Shown in pieces: positions 49,026-60,736 of a DNA stretch of 64,000 bases (position 1 is the stretch's first letter; the number at the start of each line of letters is the position of its first letter). Source of the stretch: Byssothecium circinans (lineage: Eukaryota > Ascomycota > Dothideomycetes > Pleosporales > Massarinaceae); NCBI GenBank assembly GCA_010015675.1, contig ML976984.1, forward strand, positions 118,753-182,752. Direction: 5' to 3'. A program made the position numbers and the translations under genes. The notes beneath the pieces are model-generated. The model did no database searches. It had not been told where the DNA came from and saw only the letters and a program-made list of their open reading frames with translations.

Positions 49026-51298
49026 ATGCTCAACTGTCGCGCCTGTCTCTGGCGATGCATACGAGCTGTTGAACCGTCCGCATCTCCATCACAGCCCGTC
49101 CGTCGCAATGCCGTCTCCACGCTCGTTACCCAGCAGCGCTTCAAGCACACCCCCTCAACGAACATCCGCAAGATAAACGCCGCACCTAGATCCCTTGCGA
49201 AAGTCGAGAAACTGTCGAGGTCAGAGAAAGAGCCATGGAAGCAGTCGGCGCGGGCGCTAGATCAGAAGAAGCAAGCGAGGGCAGCGCTCAAGAGACGGCC
49301 TGGTGATGATGCTGGACAGGAGGTGACAGCCGGAGACATGTGGTTGGGGAAACGCGACCCGAGGATTCCGGCTGCGGAGTGGAACGCGCGGAAGAAAGAG
49401 CTGCAGTATCTGAGGGATCCGTTGGAGGTGGCGGACTTTGTGAGGAGGGAGCTTGGGAAAGGGAAGGATAAGGAGATGGTGCAGTTGGTGCGCATGGCTA
49501 GTCATTCGATGCAGTGTACCGTCAGCTGGAACCATATTATTGATTACTATCTGGCCAAGGAGAGGGTCAATGACGGTTTGAAGATCTATAATGAGGTTCG
49601 ATATATCATCTAGGGGTTGAGATGAGATGTGGTGCTGATCCCCTGTAGATGAAGAAACGCGCACAATTCCCCGACACGTATACCTATACCATCCTTCTCC
49701 GGGGCCTATCGATTAACGCGCATCAATCGGGAGCTTTGGGCAAGGCCATCGCAGCGTATCACTCCATGTCCGCGCCGAATTCTCGAGTGAAACCTACCAT
49801 CATACACACCAATGCAGTTCTGCGCGTGTGCGCTAGGGCACTGGATATGGACTCGCTGTGGGGAATTGTGGGGAAGATACCGGAGATGGGTCCTGCAACA
49901 GCAAATGCAATCACATACACCACGATTCTCAACGCGATTAGGCAGAGCTTGATTGTCGATGTGCCAACAGATGAGAATGAGCTGGAAACTGCGGCAAGGC
50001 GAGAACGCGGCATAGTCGATGGAAGGCGCATATGGGAAGAGATTGTCAAGAAGTGGAGGAATGCGGACTTGCTTATTGAAGAAGAGCTGGTGTGCTCCAT
50101 GGGCAGACTTTTACTTATTGGAAGCCGGCCCCGCGATTGGGACGATGTGCTTTCTCTGATCGAACAGACGATGGACATACCCCGGCTGGTGCCTCGACTC
50201 GGCAGTGCAGCTCGTCAGGACGCCGGTCTGCAACGGCTACGAGCACCGTATACTCCAGACGAGTACAAAGTCGATGACGAGCATTTGGGACCCGATCAAA
50301 ATTCTCAACGTGGAGACGAATTTCTTGCCTTGGCTCCACAGACTAGAAGGTCGAACCCGCTCACATATGCACAGCCTGGCAACAACACGCTCTCAATCAT
50401 CCAAGAAGCGTGCCAGAAGATAGTAGCCAACAAAGCTGCCGAAGAATACTGGCAGATTATCACCGACCCAACAACATACGGCGTCATCCCAGACGTGAAC
50501 AATCTACACATGCGTCTTCGCGTGATGCGCCAAAACCGCGCTTCGGCTGCAGCGGCTCGCTCACTCCAAGAAGACTTTGTCGAAAAGGGTATCATTCCCA
50601 AACCGGGCACGTTCAGGATAGCAATGAGTACGTGCGTGCGCGACAAGAATAATCACAACTCCCTTAACCACGCAAACAAAATCCTCGGTATCATGACCTC
50701 CTCCCTCCCAGACGCAGACCCCAAAGCCGTAACCATGTACGCTGAGCTCGCGCTCACCTTCCCGCTCGCCAAAGGCGACGACATCATCAACGCACTCACA
50801 CTACTCCAACCCATCATCAAGAACATCCGCATGCAGCTTGGGATCGGCGCCGAAGAAAGGAGGGGAGGAAGAGGCGCCACTTACTTGACGGGTGCGGAAC
50901 GTCAAGATGCCATTGGCGCCTTACGCAAGATATACGCTGTGTACGATCGGTTGTTGCTTTCGGATTATCTTGCCGAGGAGAAGAAGCCGCCGTTCAAGGC
51001 GGAGAGAGCGAGGCTATCGGCGTTTCTTGCGAGAGTCACGTTCAAGAATCAGGGGTCTGGGAGGAAGTGGGAAATGGCGAGGGAGGCGCTTAATGATGAT
51101 GCAACACCACTGAGGAACAACGCAGAGGATCGAGGGGATAGGTTTCCAGGGAGGGAAGACCGTGGAGGCGGAAATGAGAGGGGAAGCGATCGTGGCGAGA
51201 GGACTGATAGGGGCGACGGAAGTGGGTGGAGAGCGCGCAGGGCTAAGCCTGAGGAGGAGAGGAGACCTTGGTTTCCGAAGCTTCAGACCGATGATTGA
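49026..51298 (+). CDS. PPR-like mitochondrial RNA-binding protein
   Basis: Two exons, 49026-49595 and 49649-51298, giving 739 residues. The 53-base intron starts GTTCGA (weak donor) and ends CTGTAG, in phase 0. The N-terminus (MLNCRACLWRCIRAV, then PVRRNAVSTLVTQQRFKH) is Arg-rich with few acidic residues, like a mitochondrial targeting peptide. The middle has PPR-type helical pairs: SWNHIIDYYLAKERVNDGLKIYNE, TYTYTILLRGL with ALGKAIAAYHSM, IIHTNAVLRVCARALDMDSLW and ITYTTILNAI. The C-terminus is Arg/Gly/Asp/Glu-rich (RGDRFPGREDRGGGNERGS). Such proteins bind organellar transcripts or sit on the mitoribosome; I cannot name the ortholog. Confidence 0.85.
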
Positions 51299-51635
51299 GT
51301 AAACCTTGATGAATGTGTATTAGTATCGGCAACTATAGCATATCTGGCGTTGCTTCTGATGGGTTGTATGTCGGCGAACCAAAAGGTCGTTTGTCATACG
51401 AAAAGCTGTATTATAACATAGAAGGACAAATACTGTTGTAATATATCATGTCAAACTGAACTCGTCCCTAGCCTCGGAATCACCGTTCAATTCTTCTTGC
51501 TATTTTCTCAACATTCACCATCTCGCATGGCCCAAGCTCCAACGCCAAGACCTCCGTCCAAACTCCGACTCCCGCAACCTCCACACCTACACCCGCCACT
51601 TCCCCTACAGCCTCACCGACCACAACCCAAAAACA
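51299..51635. other. PPR-RTF2 spacer
   Basis: 337 bases holding the PPR 3'-UTR (T/A-rich, 51390-51450) and the C-rich leader of RTF2. Nothing else seen. Confidence 0.5.
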
Positions 51636-52662
51636 ATGGGTAACGACGGCGGCTCGATCCCCAAGCGCCGCGAACTCGTCAAAGAAGCCGCCAAAGCGCC
51701 CACCGCCGCGCAAATCAAAGAAGCGCAACAAGAATCCCAAGACCACGCCTGGAACCACTGCCCGCTGTCCTCGAAACCGCTCGCCACACCCGTCGTGTCC
51801 GATGCCGCAGGGACACTGTACAACAAAGACTCCATCATCGAGTTTCTTCTGAGCGGGGAAGAGGCGCGCACCAAGGAGCAGGTGGATGTTGTGCAGGGCA
51901 GGGTGAAGAGCTTGAAGGATGTTGTGGAGGTGAGGTTTGAAGTGGAGGAGCAGGAGAAAGCTGCGAGCGCGAGTGCGGGTGGGAGGAGGGAGAAATGGGT
52001 GTGTCCGGTTACGAGGGTGGAGATGGGGTATTCGGCAAAGGCGGTGTATTTGGTGCCGTGTGGGCATGCTTTTGCGGGGAGTGTGGTGAGGGAGGTGTCG
52101 GAGAGGATCTGTGTACAGGTACGTTTACAATTTGCACCCGGGTCTGATTTGGTATTCATGTGCGATGGCGGATGCTGATTGAAAAGCACAGTGCAACGCA
52201 GCCTACGCCGAAAACGATGTCATCCCCATCCTACCCATTTTACCAACTGATATCGCGCGCCTCTCGCTCCGCGTAAAAACACTGCGGGACAAGGGCCTTA
52301 CGCATGCACTTAAGAAAGCGCCGGGGAGTAAGAAGAGGAAGAAGGGCGCGGACGGGGAAAGCAATGGCGACGCTGCGGCTTCGACTGCTAAAATGACATC
52401 CTCGGAAGACGACAAGAAGGCTGGGGAGAAGAACAAGGAGAAGAAGGAGAGACAGGCAAAGACGACGGGTAACGGGATCAACCATGCGTCGACGGCGTAT
52501 CTGACGAAAAAGGTGCTCGAGGAACAGGAAGAGAGGAATAAGAGAAGGAAGCTGGGACAGAATGAAAATGTGAAGAGTTTGTTTTCGAAGGGGGGTGGGG
52601 CGCCCGATGCGAAGAATAGTGCGGATTATATGACGAGGGGGTTCAGTATTGGGAAGAAGTGA
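51636..52662 (+). CDS. rtf2: Replication termination factor 2 (Rtf2)
   Basis: 317 residues from exons 51636-52118 and 52192-52662 (73-base intron, GTACGT...GCACAG, phase 0). The start MGNDGGSIPKRRELVKE is the canonical Rtf2 N-terminus. A RING-like module with reduced metal ligands follows: NHCPLSSKPLATPVVSDAAG, LYNKDSIIEFLL, WVCPVTRVEMGYSAKAVYL, VPCGHAFA, and after the intron CNAAYAENDVIPI. The C-terminus is Lys-rich with a conserved end (KSLFSKGGG, SADYMTRGFSIGKK). Rtf2 stabilises stalled forks at barriers in fission yeast and is a proteasome-shuttled fork factor in animals. The length fits the fungal family. Confidence 0.95.
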
Positions 52663-54388
52663 GGGGGGGGTTCTGTTCTTAGTGAGATTTGGGAAGGCAA
52701 AAGGACGGAAGGCGCATGCATGAGGTATGATACCATTTATGGAATATCTGCATTGGTACTGGCGTTGGGGAATCGGACGATATGAAATCCTTTTATTTTT
52801 CCGGGATTGGGAATGGCATTACTGGTTGCGGGTGTAGATATACCACAGCTACTATGGGCACAGCTCGCTGTCGAGATGTGAGAACGCTGGGAAGAAAGGC
52901 GATGACTTGTATCACTCGGACTTGCTGAAGGAGGGTACAATGGTGCGTATGTACCTAAAGTATTTCTTGAACGTTGTGTTTTGTCGATGGCGCGCATGTT
53001 TGCTTGGTCTAATCGCTGCTCTGTGATATATCTACTCTTGCCCTTACTTGTGCATGTTATTTGTGTTCAAGCCTATTACATTTATCCCACACACCAATGT
53101 CATGTACGTATCATACCTATGAAAGAAGAGGAAGAAGAACTCCTCAAAGTGGACTTGTCACTTGCCCGGATTTGTAAACGAGCACTTGACAATAACGCCC
53201 TTTACCTGGTACGGTTTCATCTACGCGGGTACCGGCCCCGTCAAACATTACACTGCGGACGCGGAATTCCTCTCCCTGCCGCGAGGAGAATAGATAAAAT
53301 ATGTGAGGGTCTTTCCCCTTGCGGTGTGTCTCCGTCTCCAGACACAGGGATGTGAGGAGAAGACGAGCGGAAAGGTTGTTTATAGGTTGGAAAGTAGGTA
53401 AAAGCGTAGCTCGTCTTTCTCCCACCTCATGGGACGGGATTTCATGGCGAGGTGAGATATAAGAGTTGGGAGGCCAAGTATGGCGTGACGTCATGTAATA
53501 ACTATCATATTAAAAGCATGTTTATACCCATTGTATTTGTTTTCCTCACACGTATGTAGAGCAGAGTGTTACTTTGAAGCTAATGCAAAATCCTTTATCG
53601 GGCTTTTATATAGGTCTTGGATAAAAGGAACGAGGATCTTGCGTATCGGGTACGAGACTCGCATACTTTCTTTCAGCTTCATTGCTTGAACCCCTCAGAC
53701 TATACATCGAGAACAGCTCGGGCTTGTAGACCCTTACGGCTGGAAGCTTTGTTTCTGTCCCTGTTGGCGCTTCTTGGTTGAGTCGGTATTGTATCGGACC
53801 TGGTCCGCATAAGTGAGGAGTTTAAAGGAGGGAAGATGAATACTCCGTTAGCGAGGAAGAGAGGCTTGACATCTCCTTCTAAATTACTTTTCCGAGACTT
53901 TTGGCATGAGGTTTGGAGAAGTATGGTATTCGTTGTTATTTCTTTCTTTCGGGATCTGTGGTAGGTGGCAGCTTCTCTTTTTAAAAAGGGCACCTTGAGG
54001 TAGTGGATGCGCGTTATATTTCGGCGAGGGAGGCCGAAGGATCAAGAAATTAGAGCAGCGGAAGACATGGGGATATCTGGAGGGATGACTGAAGACCTTG
54101 GTTCTATTGGCGAGTATGTAGTGGCGACGGTGATGATCATCATCAGGATCCCGCTATCTGCACAACACTGCGAGACAGTGCGAGCCCCACAGGTATCGGA
54201 CATACCCACAGCCAAATTAGTAGAACGTACCATTCTTAACGCAAACACTCATCCACATGAAGAACTCTCATTCAAACAACTACTGAACCCCTCAATCTCA
54301 ACCAAGCCGCAAGCCAAACCAAACCTACTTCTCTCGATCAGCCTGCTCCTCAATAACCAAACACCAAGAAAATCTTACAACAGACCCC
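52663..54388. other. 1.7-kb gap without recognisable gene
   Basis: RTF2 3'-UTR plus unassigned sequence. Short frames on both strands lack features; a T/A-rich part lies around 53500-53640. Confidence 0.5.
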
Positions 54389-55069
54389 CTAAACCCGCCA
54401 GCTACGCCCCCTCCCCAGCCTCCTCACTCCCTGTCCCTCCCTCCGCAGTCTCTCCTCATCATCCCTATACATTTGCCTCGCCAGGAAAACAGCTTCGTTC
54501 CTTCTCATGTCTCGGTTGCGGGGAAGTCGCGATGCCTCCAGTTCTCTTGCTTGTTCGTTGTATAGACTACGCATGAGGGTGCGATCGGCTTCGCTCCTAT
54601 CCAAACACGGGGCTGGTCGAGGCTGGATTGATGTTGTTCGTCGAGGGATCCTGTGGCCAGCGTACGATGGAAGGAAATAGTGATCATTGTCTGCGTGAGC
54701 CGTTGGGAGCGGGTGTGCGACAGTGAGTCGATCGTCTGTGACGAGAATCGTGTACGCCGGTGGTGGGTCTAGGGGAAATGCGCCTGGTGCTTGCACGGTT
54801 CTTCGGCCAGATGTTCTACGCGTGCTGGGGAGCTTAGGACGTTTTGAGTTGGTGGCGGAGGTGCGGTGGCGGAGATGTGGTGGGCTAGCAGTAAGAGTAG
54901 ATGTGTTATCTTGGCCGCTGGGAGCTTTAGCGTGCGCTCTGAAGAGCGTTGACAGGCTTCTGCAAACTGTGTTGCGTCGCTTTGGTGATTGCGGGGTTTG
55001 AGAAATCGTATTTGTGGTCGTGTTCGCGGTTGGTCGTGAGTGGACGGTGATGATGATCTTGATAGGCAT
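54389..55069 (-). CDS. Basic hypothetical protein, 226 residues
   Basis: A single uninterrupted frame with a good fungal start context (CACCAAACAAATGCC). The N-terminal half is Ser/Thr/Arg-rich and probably disordered. A central Pro-rich piece (APGAFPLDPPPAYTILVTDD) contains a PPxY-like motif (PPAY) that could bind a WW-domain ubiquitin ligase. The C-terminal 70 residues form a charged, probably helical segment (LMRSLYNEQARELEASRL, VFLARQMYRDDEERLRREGQG). No family was recognised. The opposite-strand frame at 54007-54576 overlaps it but lacks comparable structure. Confidence 0.55.
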   Translation of the reverse strand: MPIKIIITVHSRPTANTTTNTISQTPQSPKRRNTVCRSLSTLFRAHAKAPSGQDNTSTLTASPPHLRHRTSATNSKRPKLPSTRRTSGRRTVQAPGAFPLDPPPAYTILVTDDRLTVAHPLPTAHADNDHYFLPSYAGHRIPRRTTSIQPRPAPCLDRSEADRTLMRSLYNEQARELEASRLPRNRDMRRNEAVFLARQMYRDDEERLRREGQGVRRLGRGRSWRV

Positions 55070-55846
55070 TTGTTTGGTGGAGATGGAATGAAGGAAGGTG
55101 GTGTGATAGCGAAAGGAGTGTAAAGCATAAAATGCTTCAATGTAGATGAGAAGCTTGTGTGAAGAGGAAAAGGGTGCGGATGGAGGTAAGAGAGAAGGAT
55201 TTGGTGGATGGATGGCGCTTTTCTACATGGTACTGGGGAACTGCACAGGACGCACCTTCCTTTTATCACCTACGCGGCTTCAATACTCAGCTAAGTATCC
55301 ACTCGCGACCAAAGGTTTGGATTTAGGGATACTTCTACAAGAACATGAAAGGAAAAGTGAAAGACGACATATAGAATATCCTCTTTTTAGCAGTGCGTAT
55401 GTATACGCAGGCACCAAGAAGCTGAGCCCAAAGTTCTGCTCCAGTACTGAACATGGGCATACACGCCCTATCATGCCCTGATGGAACACCACCCGAGTAT
55501 GGGCAATCTACCTTCCGGAAGGTCACCCATTCTAATTGACTCCGAAATATCATTGTTGCGCTCACATCAATTGATGGTTCTGTGTATGAAATCCCACCAA
55601 CCCAACCATGAACGCCATGCTGCACCGATGAGCCGGGATCCACCAAAACTCTCCATGCTCTAAAGCGAACGCCAATCCAGGGAAACGTGATAGTGTGAAA
55701 AGCATGTCAAGCTAACGGGTACAGACTGCACTGAACAACCGAGCGCATGGTTCCAAGACCTTGAACTTTGCAGTCAAAGGCGACATGCATTGGAACTGCT
55801 CTGTGTAGGCCTTGCTGATTCTATATTCCTTTTCAGGCAAAATTTG
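55070..55846. other. Intergenic region between hypothetical and BTB genes
   Basis: 777 bases: the promoter of the hypothetical gene (CT-rich on the minus strand just after 55070) and the 3' flank of the second BTB gene. No other feature seen. Confidence 0.5.
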
Positions 55847-56990
55847 TCAGCACCATTCCCATTCCTCCTCGAGTGGAGACCCAGGAATAGACACCATATC
55901 CGCGCTCGAAGGTTCGCTTTCGGGATACTCAAATGTCGCAGTAGCAGTGGTGTTGTCTTTCAGGCGGTGGACCAAGGTGAAGTCGCCGTCATCACTGGAA
56001 AATGCGTCCTCGGATTTGACACTTGTGGGCTCGATGACAGCGGGTATCTGCTCGGGGTCCTTGGGTCGTAGTACGAGGATAGGCTGATCGTTGGCGTCAT
56101 GCTGGTTCTCCTTTATAGAATTTGGCTCAGGTTTGTCGTTCGAGTTGGCATATGGGCCTTCAAGATCCCGTAGTAGCTCGTACTGGAAGTCGCCGAGGGC
56201 ACGCTCGTGCAGGGCTGCGGCAGGATGAGGGCTGGTGTGGGAAACGGGGAGGCGTACAAGTTCCATAGCACCTAGAAGAGGGTTAGCTCTACGTAACTGG
56301 GGCTTGCGTCGTCGAAACTGTCCGCAGCAGCAGCCTTTCGAAACCATATCTAATTGGTGGGAGCCGGCACTTACCGTCGTCCTCGAAGTTGCGCTGCATG
56401 CTCTGTCGGCAGAGGTCCTTGTGGAAGGCAGGCAGATCCAAGATCACTTGTCGAAACTCAGCATGCTTGTAGAGTCCTTGATACGAGAGCATGGATATGC
56501 AGTAGTGCAGCAATGTGTCCAGAAGAGATTGCTCTTGACGCGACTGACTGCTCGCAAGGTGCTCGTAGACGAAGCGGATCGTCTGGCATAACTCGGGCGG
56601 GGGTGTAACAAAGCAGCACGCGTACTCAGTGCCCGCTGAGAAATTGACGTAGGCCTGGACTTGGAGAGGAGGCAGATCGAAGTCCACCGCAATCTTGAAG
56701 ACCTCTGCGTGGTTAATGAGGGAACCCCGTTCATCTTGGGGAAGGTAGTCGCCCGTATAGAGATATCGAAGTAGCGCGCTGACGGCGGAAAGAGAGGAGG
56801 CTTCGATGTTCGCTTGACGGGCGGCGTTGGCCCCAAATTCGAAAGTGTGGTAGAGAAGCGGGCATTTCTCAAGGATGGCGAAAGGCGCAACGTTGTGGAT
56901 GTGCGAGACGGCATTGTCCGGGAGGAGAACTATGAGGCTCGCGGTCGAATCCTCGGTAGCGGCGTGAGTGAGGAAGTTGAGGTCGTCCAT
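55847..56990 (-). CDS. BTB/POZ-domain protein, short form
   Basis: 346 residues from exons 56990-56375 and 56271-55847. The 103-base intron (GTAAGT...TTCTAG) joins NFEDDG to AMELVRLPV. The start MDDLNFLTHAAT is chosen because the upstream in-frame extension has no conserved look. Residues about 15-90 are BTB-like: SLIVLLPDNAVSHIHNVAPF, LLYHTFEFGANA, ASSLSAVSALLRYLYTGDYL. A helical region follows (EVFKIAVDFDLPPLQVQAYV, then TIRFVYEHL), resembling the fungal BTB family in which the domain is followed by a speckle-like helix bundle. The second exon is acidic and Asn/Pro-rich and ends PLEEEWEWC. The partner is unknown. It is not closely similar to the BTB protein at 4819-6632. Confidence 0.82.
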
Positions 56991-57700
56991 CTCGAAGCTC
57001 TCGGTCTGCTGTGGCTGCCCGAGAGGCGACGCGAATGACACGCAATGGAAGGCGCAACGTGACGAAGGGGGGAAATGGACGGTACAAGAGTGACTGAAGA
57101 GATTTTGATGCCAGATAGGCAGCTCAAGACGTCGAAAGAGGCCTCCCAGTCTCTGCACGTTGTTGCGCATGCGCAGCTAGGCAGCAGCTCTTTAGCAGGT
57201 GAGTTGAGGCGACGGCACTACCTAGGTTGCAGCCAACAGCCCGTAGACGAATGCTGAATATGGAGATTCTGGAAAGACGCACGTGTTAGTTCACTAAATG
57301 TGACATCTGGATGTACTGATGTCGCGGAGCGTCGTGGATACGGTGGAAATTGGAGTCACGTGGAAATTGCATTACTAGCGAACCAATAAGGCCATATGCA
57401 GTAATGGAATTATTGGCACGCAACGAATTAGAGCACGGGTGGCAAAAGAACGTGACTTCAATTCCACCCGTGCGCGTGAGTAGAGAGGTGAAGGTGAAAG
57501 GTAGCAAGGCTTGAGTGAGCTAGAGTGGTGGGCCGTCTTACAAGGGGGGATCATGAACGGGCTATTAGCGCGTTCGGTGGGGGGGAGGCTCGTGCGTGGA
57601 AGCTGCGAGAATCAAGTACCTTGTTTTATAAGCGTTTTACTAGGAACTAGAGGTATCAAATTCCACTCTATTCCTCCACAACGCCAAAAACGCCTCTACA
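56991..57700. other. Spacer between BTB gene and transposon relic
   Basis: Promoter of the BTB gene, then the boundary with the accessory, transposon-bearing end of the window. I could not locate a terminal inverted repeat for the relic. Confidence 0.45.
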
Positions 57701-58501
57701 ATGCTAAAAACACCCAACCGCCGCCTCACATATAAAGAACGCGTTCAGATATGGACACTTAGAGAGGATGGGCTATCCCAAAGGGAGATTTCAGCTAGGC
57801 TAGGGATACCCCAACCTACAGTCTCCCTCTGCCTACGCACCCCAAATACGCTGTTAAAGCCTTGAGGCCGTCCTTCTAACATAACTACACCACTTCGAAA
57901 GCTCCTTGTACGCCACGCTACTGAGAACGCTGAGCAGAGGCGGAAAACTCGCGAAGAGATTGCTCAAGAGCTAGGGATTGAGGCCTGCCGGCGTACACTA
58001 GTTAAAGCCTTTGAGAAGGAGCTATATCACCGCCGTAAGGCTACAGAGAAGCCGTTTCTCACGCCAGAGCATATGGAAGGCCGCTTAAAATGGGCTTAAG
58101 AGTACCTCGATTAGACTGAAGAGCAGTGGGATAGGGTAGGCTAGGGTGATGAGATGTCAGTTACTATTAGCCACGGAGAGGTTTGGGTGACTAGGAAGGT
58201 AGAGGAGAAATACCTACTAAGCTGCTGTATCCCTAAGTTCAAAGACTACTCAGCTGGCCACGTATGGGGAATAATATCTCAATCCTGGAAAGGTCCTCTT
58301 ATCTGGTTTAAAAAGGAGTGGCTTACAGAGAGAGAAACAGTTGACTCTGACGTATATATACGTCGAATTCTACCCTACATTCAGGCTATCCAGGGATATG
58401 AGGAGCAGCAGGGCAGGCAGCTAATCTATATAACGTCCCTCCCTAAGTTGCGCAAAACCCCCCGTGCCGCAAATTACGCGAGGTACCTCGACTTTGAATA
58501 G
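57701..58501 (+). pseudogene. Stop-ridden, truncated Tc1/mariner transposase
   Basis: One continuous reading frame interrupted by four stops (57863 TGA, 58097 TAA, 58112 TAG, 58142 TAG) without any frameshift. The first part is a paired helix-turn-helix: RLTYKERVQIWTLREDGLS, then QREISARLGIPQPTVSLCL. A second HTH follows (REEIAQELGIEACRRTLVKA). The first catalytic region GDEMSVTI and KGPLIWFKKEW are mariner-like. The frame ends before the second and third catalytic residues, so the 3' half is missing. All four stops can be derived by C-to-T type transitions, three of them in a CpA/TpG context. This pattern suggests RIP. Not functional. Confidence 0.85.
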
Positions 58502-59089
58502 GAATAAATCTACGCACACTTTAAAATATTCTATGTCTTAGTAAGGGAGGTGTACTTTAGCTACTTGAGTATATACGGCAGCCTCCCTGCTAATAAATTA
58601 CATTTGCATGGTTGCCTCCGCGCCTGATTCGTGAGGAGCATCCTTTCGCCACATAAAAGTGTCTCTCTGCTACACCCGCGCTGCGTAGCTTACACGACTA
58701 CAACGCGAAGGTATATGTCTTATACAAGCCTTGGAACCTTTTAGTGATGTCGCAAAGTCGTACTAGCCTTTTGCCTCGATGTGGCGGGGATATTCATGCG
58801 TTATTGCCACGCTGATTGGTACTTCTAATTGAAGCGAGACCTATATCTAGCTAGCGCGAAACGGACGTTACAGACTACATAATCATGCTGGCGTATTTTA
58901 CATTTGTCATCTGGTACAGTCAACTTGTAGCAATTAGGCCTATGGCTGTGCTTAGGCAGTTAGCAAAGGACACATAATAGGCCCCCTCTCGAGCTAGCAC
59001 ATGCAAACTTTCGTATTAACTGCGCAATGCGAAATGAACATTAAAGCAAGATATTATTCCTTATACTCCGACGACGTTGTCCCGATATA
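58502..59089. other. AT-leaning spacer between two transposon genes
   Basis: 588 bases without a readable gene. It may hold the lost 3' part of the mariner relic and the 3' end of the next element. No inverted repeat pair was confirmed. Confidence 0.45.
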
Positions 59090-60736
59090 CTAATACATCC
59101 GCGCTACTGGGGCCCTCCATGGCTCGGCAGCTTCGCCTGTTACTTTGGTCTCCACCATATTGACCTCTGGCGCGGGAGTCTTGCGCTTACGACCACGCTT
59201 TCCCTTGCCCTCTGCAGTAGCTTTGTCTTTGGCAGCACGCTTCGCTCGTGCCTCCTCTAAGTCCTCGAAGCTCATTACCTTCGCCTTCCCGAGGACCTTT
59301 GATGGCGTTGATCGGCGAACCTGGCCTTCTTTGTTTATTTGAGCCAAAAGTTGGTTGTGATCCTGAAGGAGATTTTGTTTAGCGAAGGATATTTGAGCGG
59401 CACTTGTGAGCTTCTGTACGCGCCTCTGCAGACGTTCAGATGTACACGCATCCTGTTTGATTAAGTTGTGTAAGGACGAAAGACCCTCAGTTGTCACAGG
59501 TGTAACAGGCGTTACTGGGCTTAATAGTGCTTCCTCTTGAGGGCAGGATCCCGCAGACCTGTCCGGTACAGTAAGCTCCGCAGGCGGCTTGGGTATATCT
59601 CGCAGCACTCTCTTCGGATCGAACGGGAACAAACCAGTGGCAGCCCAGCCGGCCTTGATATTCCTTTTGGTCAACGCTCGGTCCCTTGCTGGCTGGTATA
59701 GATAAGTGAAGTGCTCCTTGCCAACCTTGTCTATACCTCCTCTATTTAATCGCTCAACCTCATCGCGGTAGGCTGTCTTCAAGGGGGCAAAGACGCCAAC
59801 ATCACATGGCTGGAGCTTGTGAGAGGTGTGAGAAGGCAGACGACACAAGATAATACCGTGTTTAAAACAAAACTCTAGGATCTTAAGGGTCTCGTGAGTC
59901 CCAAAGCCGTCACTGATTAGCACCCGTGGTTTGCCGTTAGCTAGTCCTCGTGTTTGGGGATCGAACACACGCGTAAGCCACTCTAAACAGATTTTCGAGT
60001 CATTGTACCCGTTCTCTAAATGTCCGTAATGCCATCCAGGGGTTGGATGGGTAGTCCAGTTACTTCGATGGGTGGAAGCTGGCCAGATAATGAGCGGTAG
60101 CAGCGACCTACCATTAGCGCTGATACACTCGACCGCCGTTACCATAGTCCGCTTGACACCAGCGCCTCTATAGCCTCGTAGATCGTCTTTACCTACGAGA
60201 ACCTTAACAGATCCCAGCATGCTTAGCATGACACTAGTCTCGTCCATGTTGTAGACATTCTCCGGCAGTATAGTAGTGGTAGGGTCTTGTAGGACCTTGC
60301 CAATTACCTTAAACCACTCCGTTATCTTGTTGTATATGAGCTTCTCGTGTCGGTTCCAATCTATCGACCTAACTCTCCTCGCTTTGACTTCGGGCTGGCG
60401 TTTCTCGAAGGCTCGAGCCCAGTTCTTGCCCAGTGGCTTGATGGGCTTGTTCGGCGTAGACCGCCGGCGGGCGATGCTGAAGGCTAGCGAGGGGATATGC
60501 TTGATTCGGACAGGTTGCCCAAGACTAGACATTAGTAGCAAGAACGTTACAAGCGCTTTCTCCTCCTCTACGGTAAGATATTGCTGGCGCTGGGCCTTCT
60601 CCTCGCGGGAGGGTCGGCCGCGTGCGCGGTAATACAGGGTATGGAGAGGAACACCACCCTCTTCTAATAGGGCAGCCCATGTTCTAGGTGTATCGGAATT
60701 ACGTGCCTCTGCCAGTACCTTGCTGGCTCGGTCCAT
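59090..60736 (-). CDS. Intact DD35D transposase, pogo/Fot-Tigger type
   Basis: 548 residues from the ATG at 60736, in one intronless frame. An in-frame ATG at 60868 would add 44 hydrophobic, unlikely residues. The N-terminal third has a helix-turn-helix/CENP-B-like DNA-binding region (TWAALLEEGGVPLHTLYYRARG; KALVTFLLLMSSLGQPVRIKHI). Catalytic aspartates sit in YNMDETSVM, LISDGFGTHE and LQPCDVGVF, with 35 residues between the second and third (DD35D). A Lys/Arg-rich tail (GKGKRGRKRKTP) could be a nuclear localisation signal. Such enzymes move elements flanked by TA duplications. No stop or frameshift is present, in contrast to the relic 600 bases away. Terminal repeats were not located. Confidence 0.92.
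   Translation of the reverse strand: MDRASKVLAEARNSDTPRTWAALLEEGGVPLHTLYYRARGRPSREEKAQRQQYLTVEEEKALVTFLLLMSSLGQPVRIKHIPSLAFSIARRRSTPNKPIKPLGKNWARAFEKRQPEVKARRVRSIDWNRHEKLIYNKITEWFKVIGKVLQDPTTTILPENVYNMDETSVMLSMLGSVKVLVGKDDLRGYRGAGVKRTMVTAVECISANGRSLLPLIIWPASTHRSNWTTHPTPGWHYGHLENGYNDSKICLEWLTRVFDPQTRGLANGKPRVLISDGFGTHETLKILEFCFKHGIILCRLPSHTSHKLQPCDVGVFAPLKTAYRDEVERLNRGGIDKVGKEHFTYLYQPARDRALTKRNIKAGWAATGLFPFDPKRVLRDIPKPPAELTVPDRSAGSCPQEEALLSPVTPVTPVTTEGLSSLHNLIKQDACTSERLQRRVQKLTSAAQISFAKQNLLQDHNQLLAQINKEGQVRRSTPSKVLGKAKVMSFEDLEEARAKRAAKDKATAEGKGKRGRKRKTPAPEVNMVETKVTGEAAEPWRAPVARMY

Noticed and set aside
54007..54576. 189-codon plus-strand frame opposite the basic hypothetical gene
   Set aside because: The minus-strand frame has better start context, a PPxY motif and an ordered charged helix; the plus frame's Ser/Pro content mirrors it.
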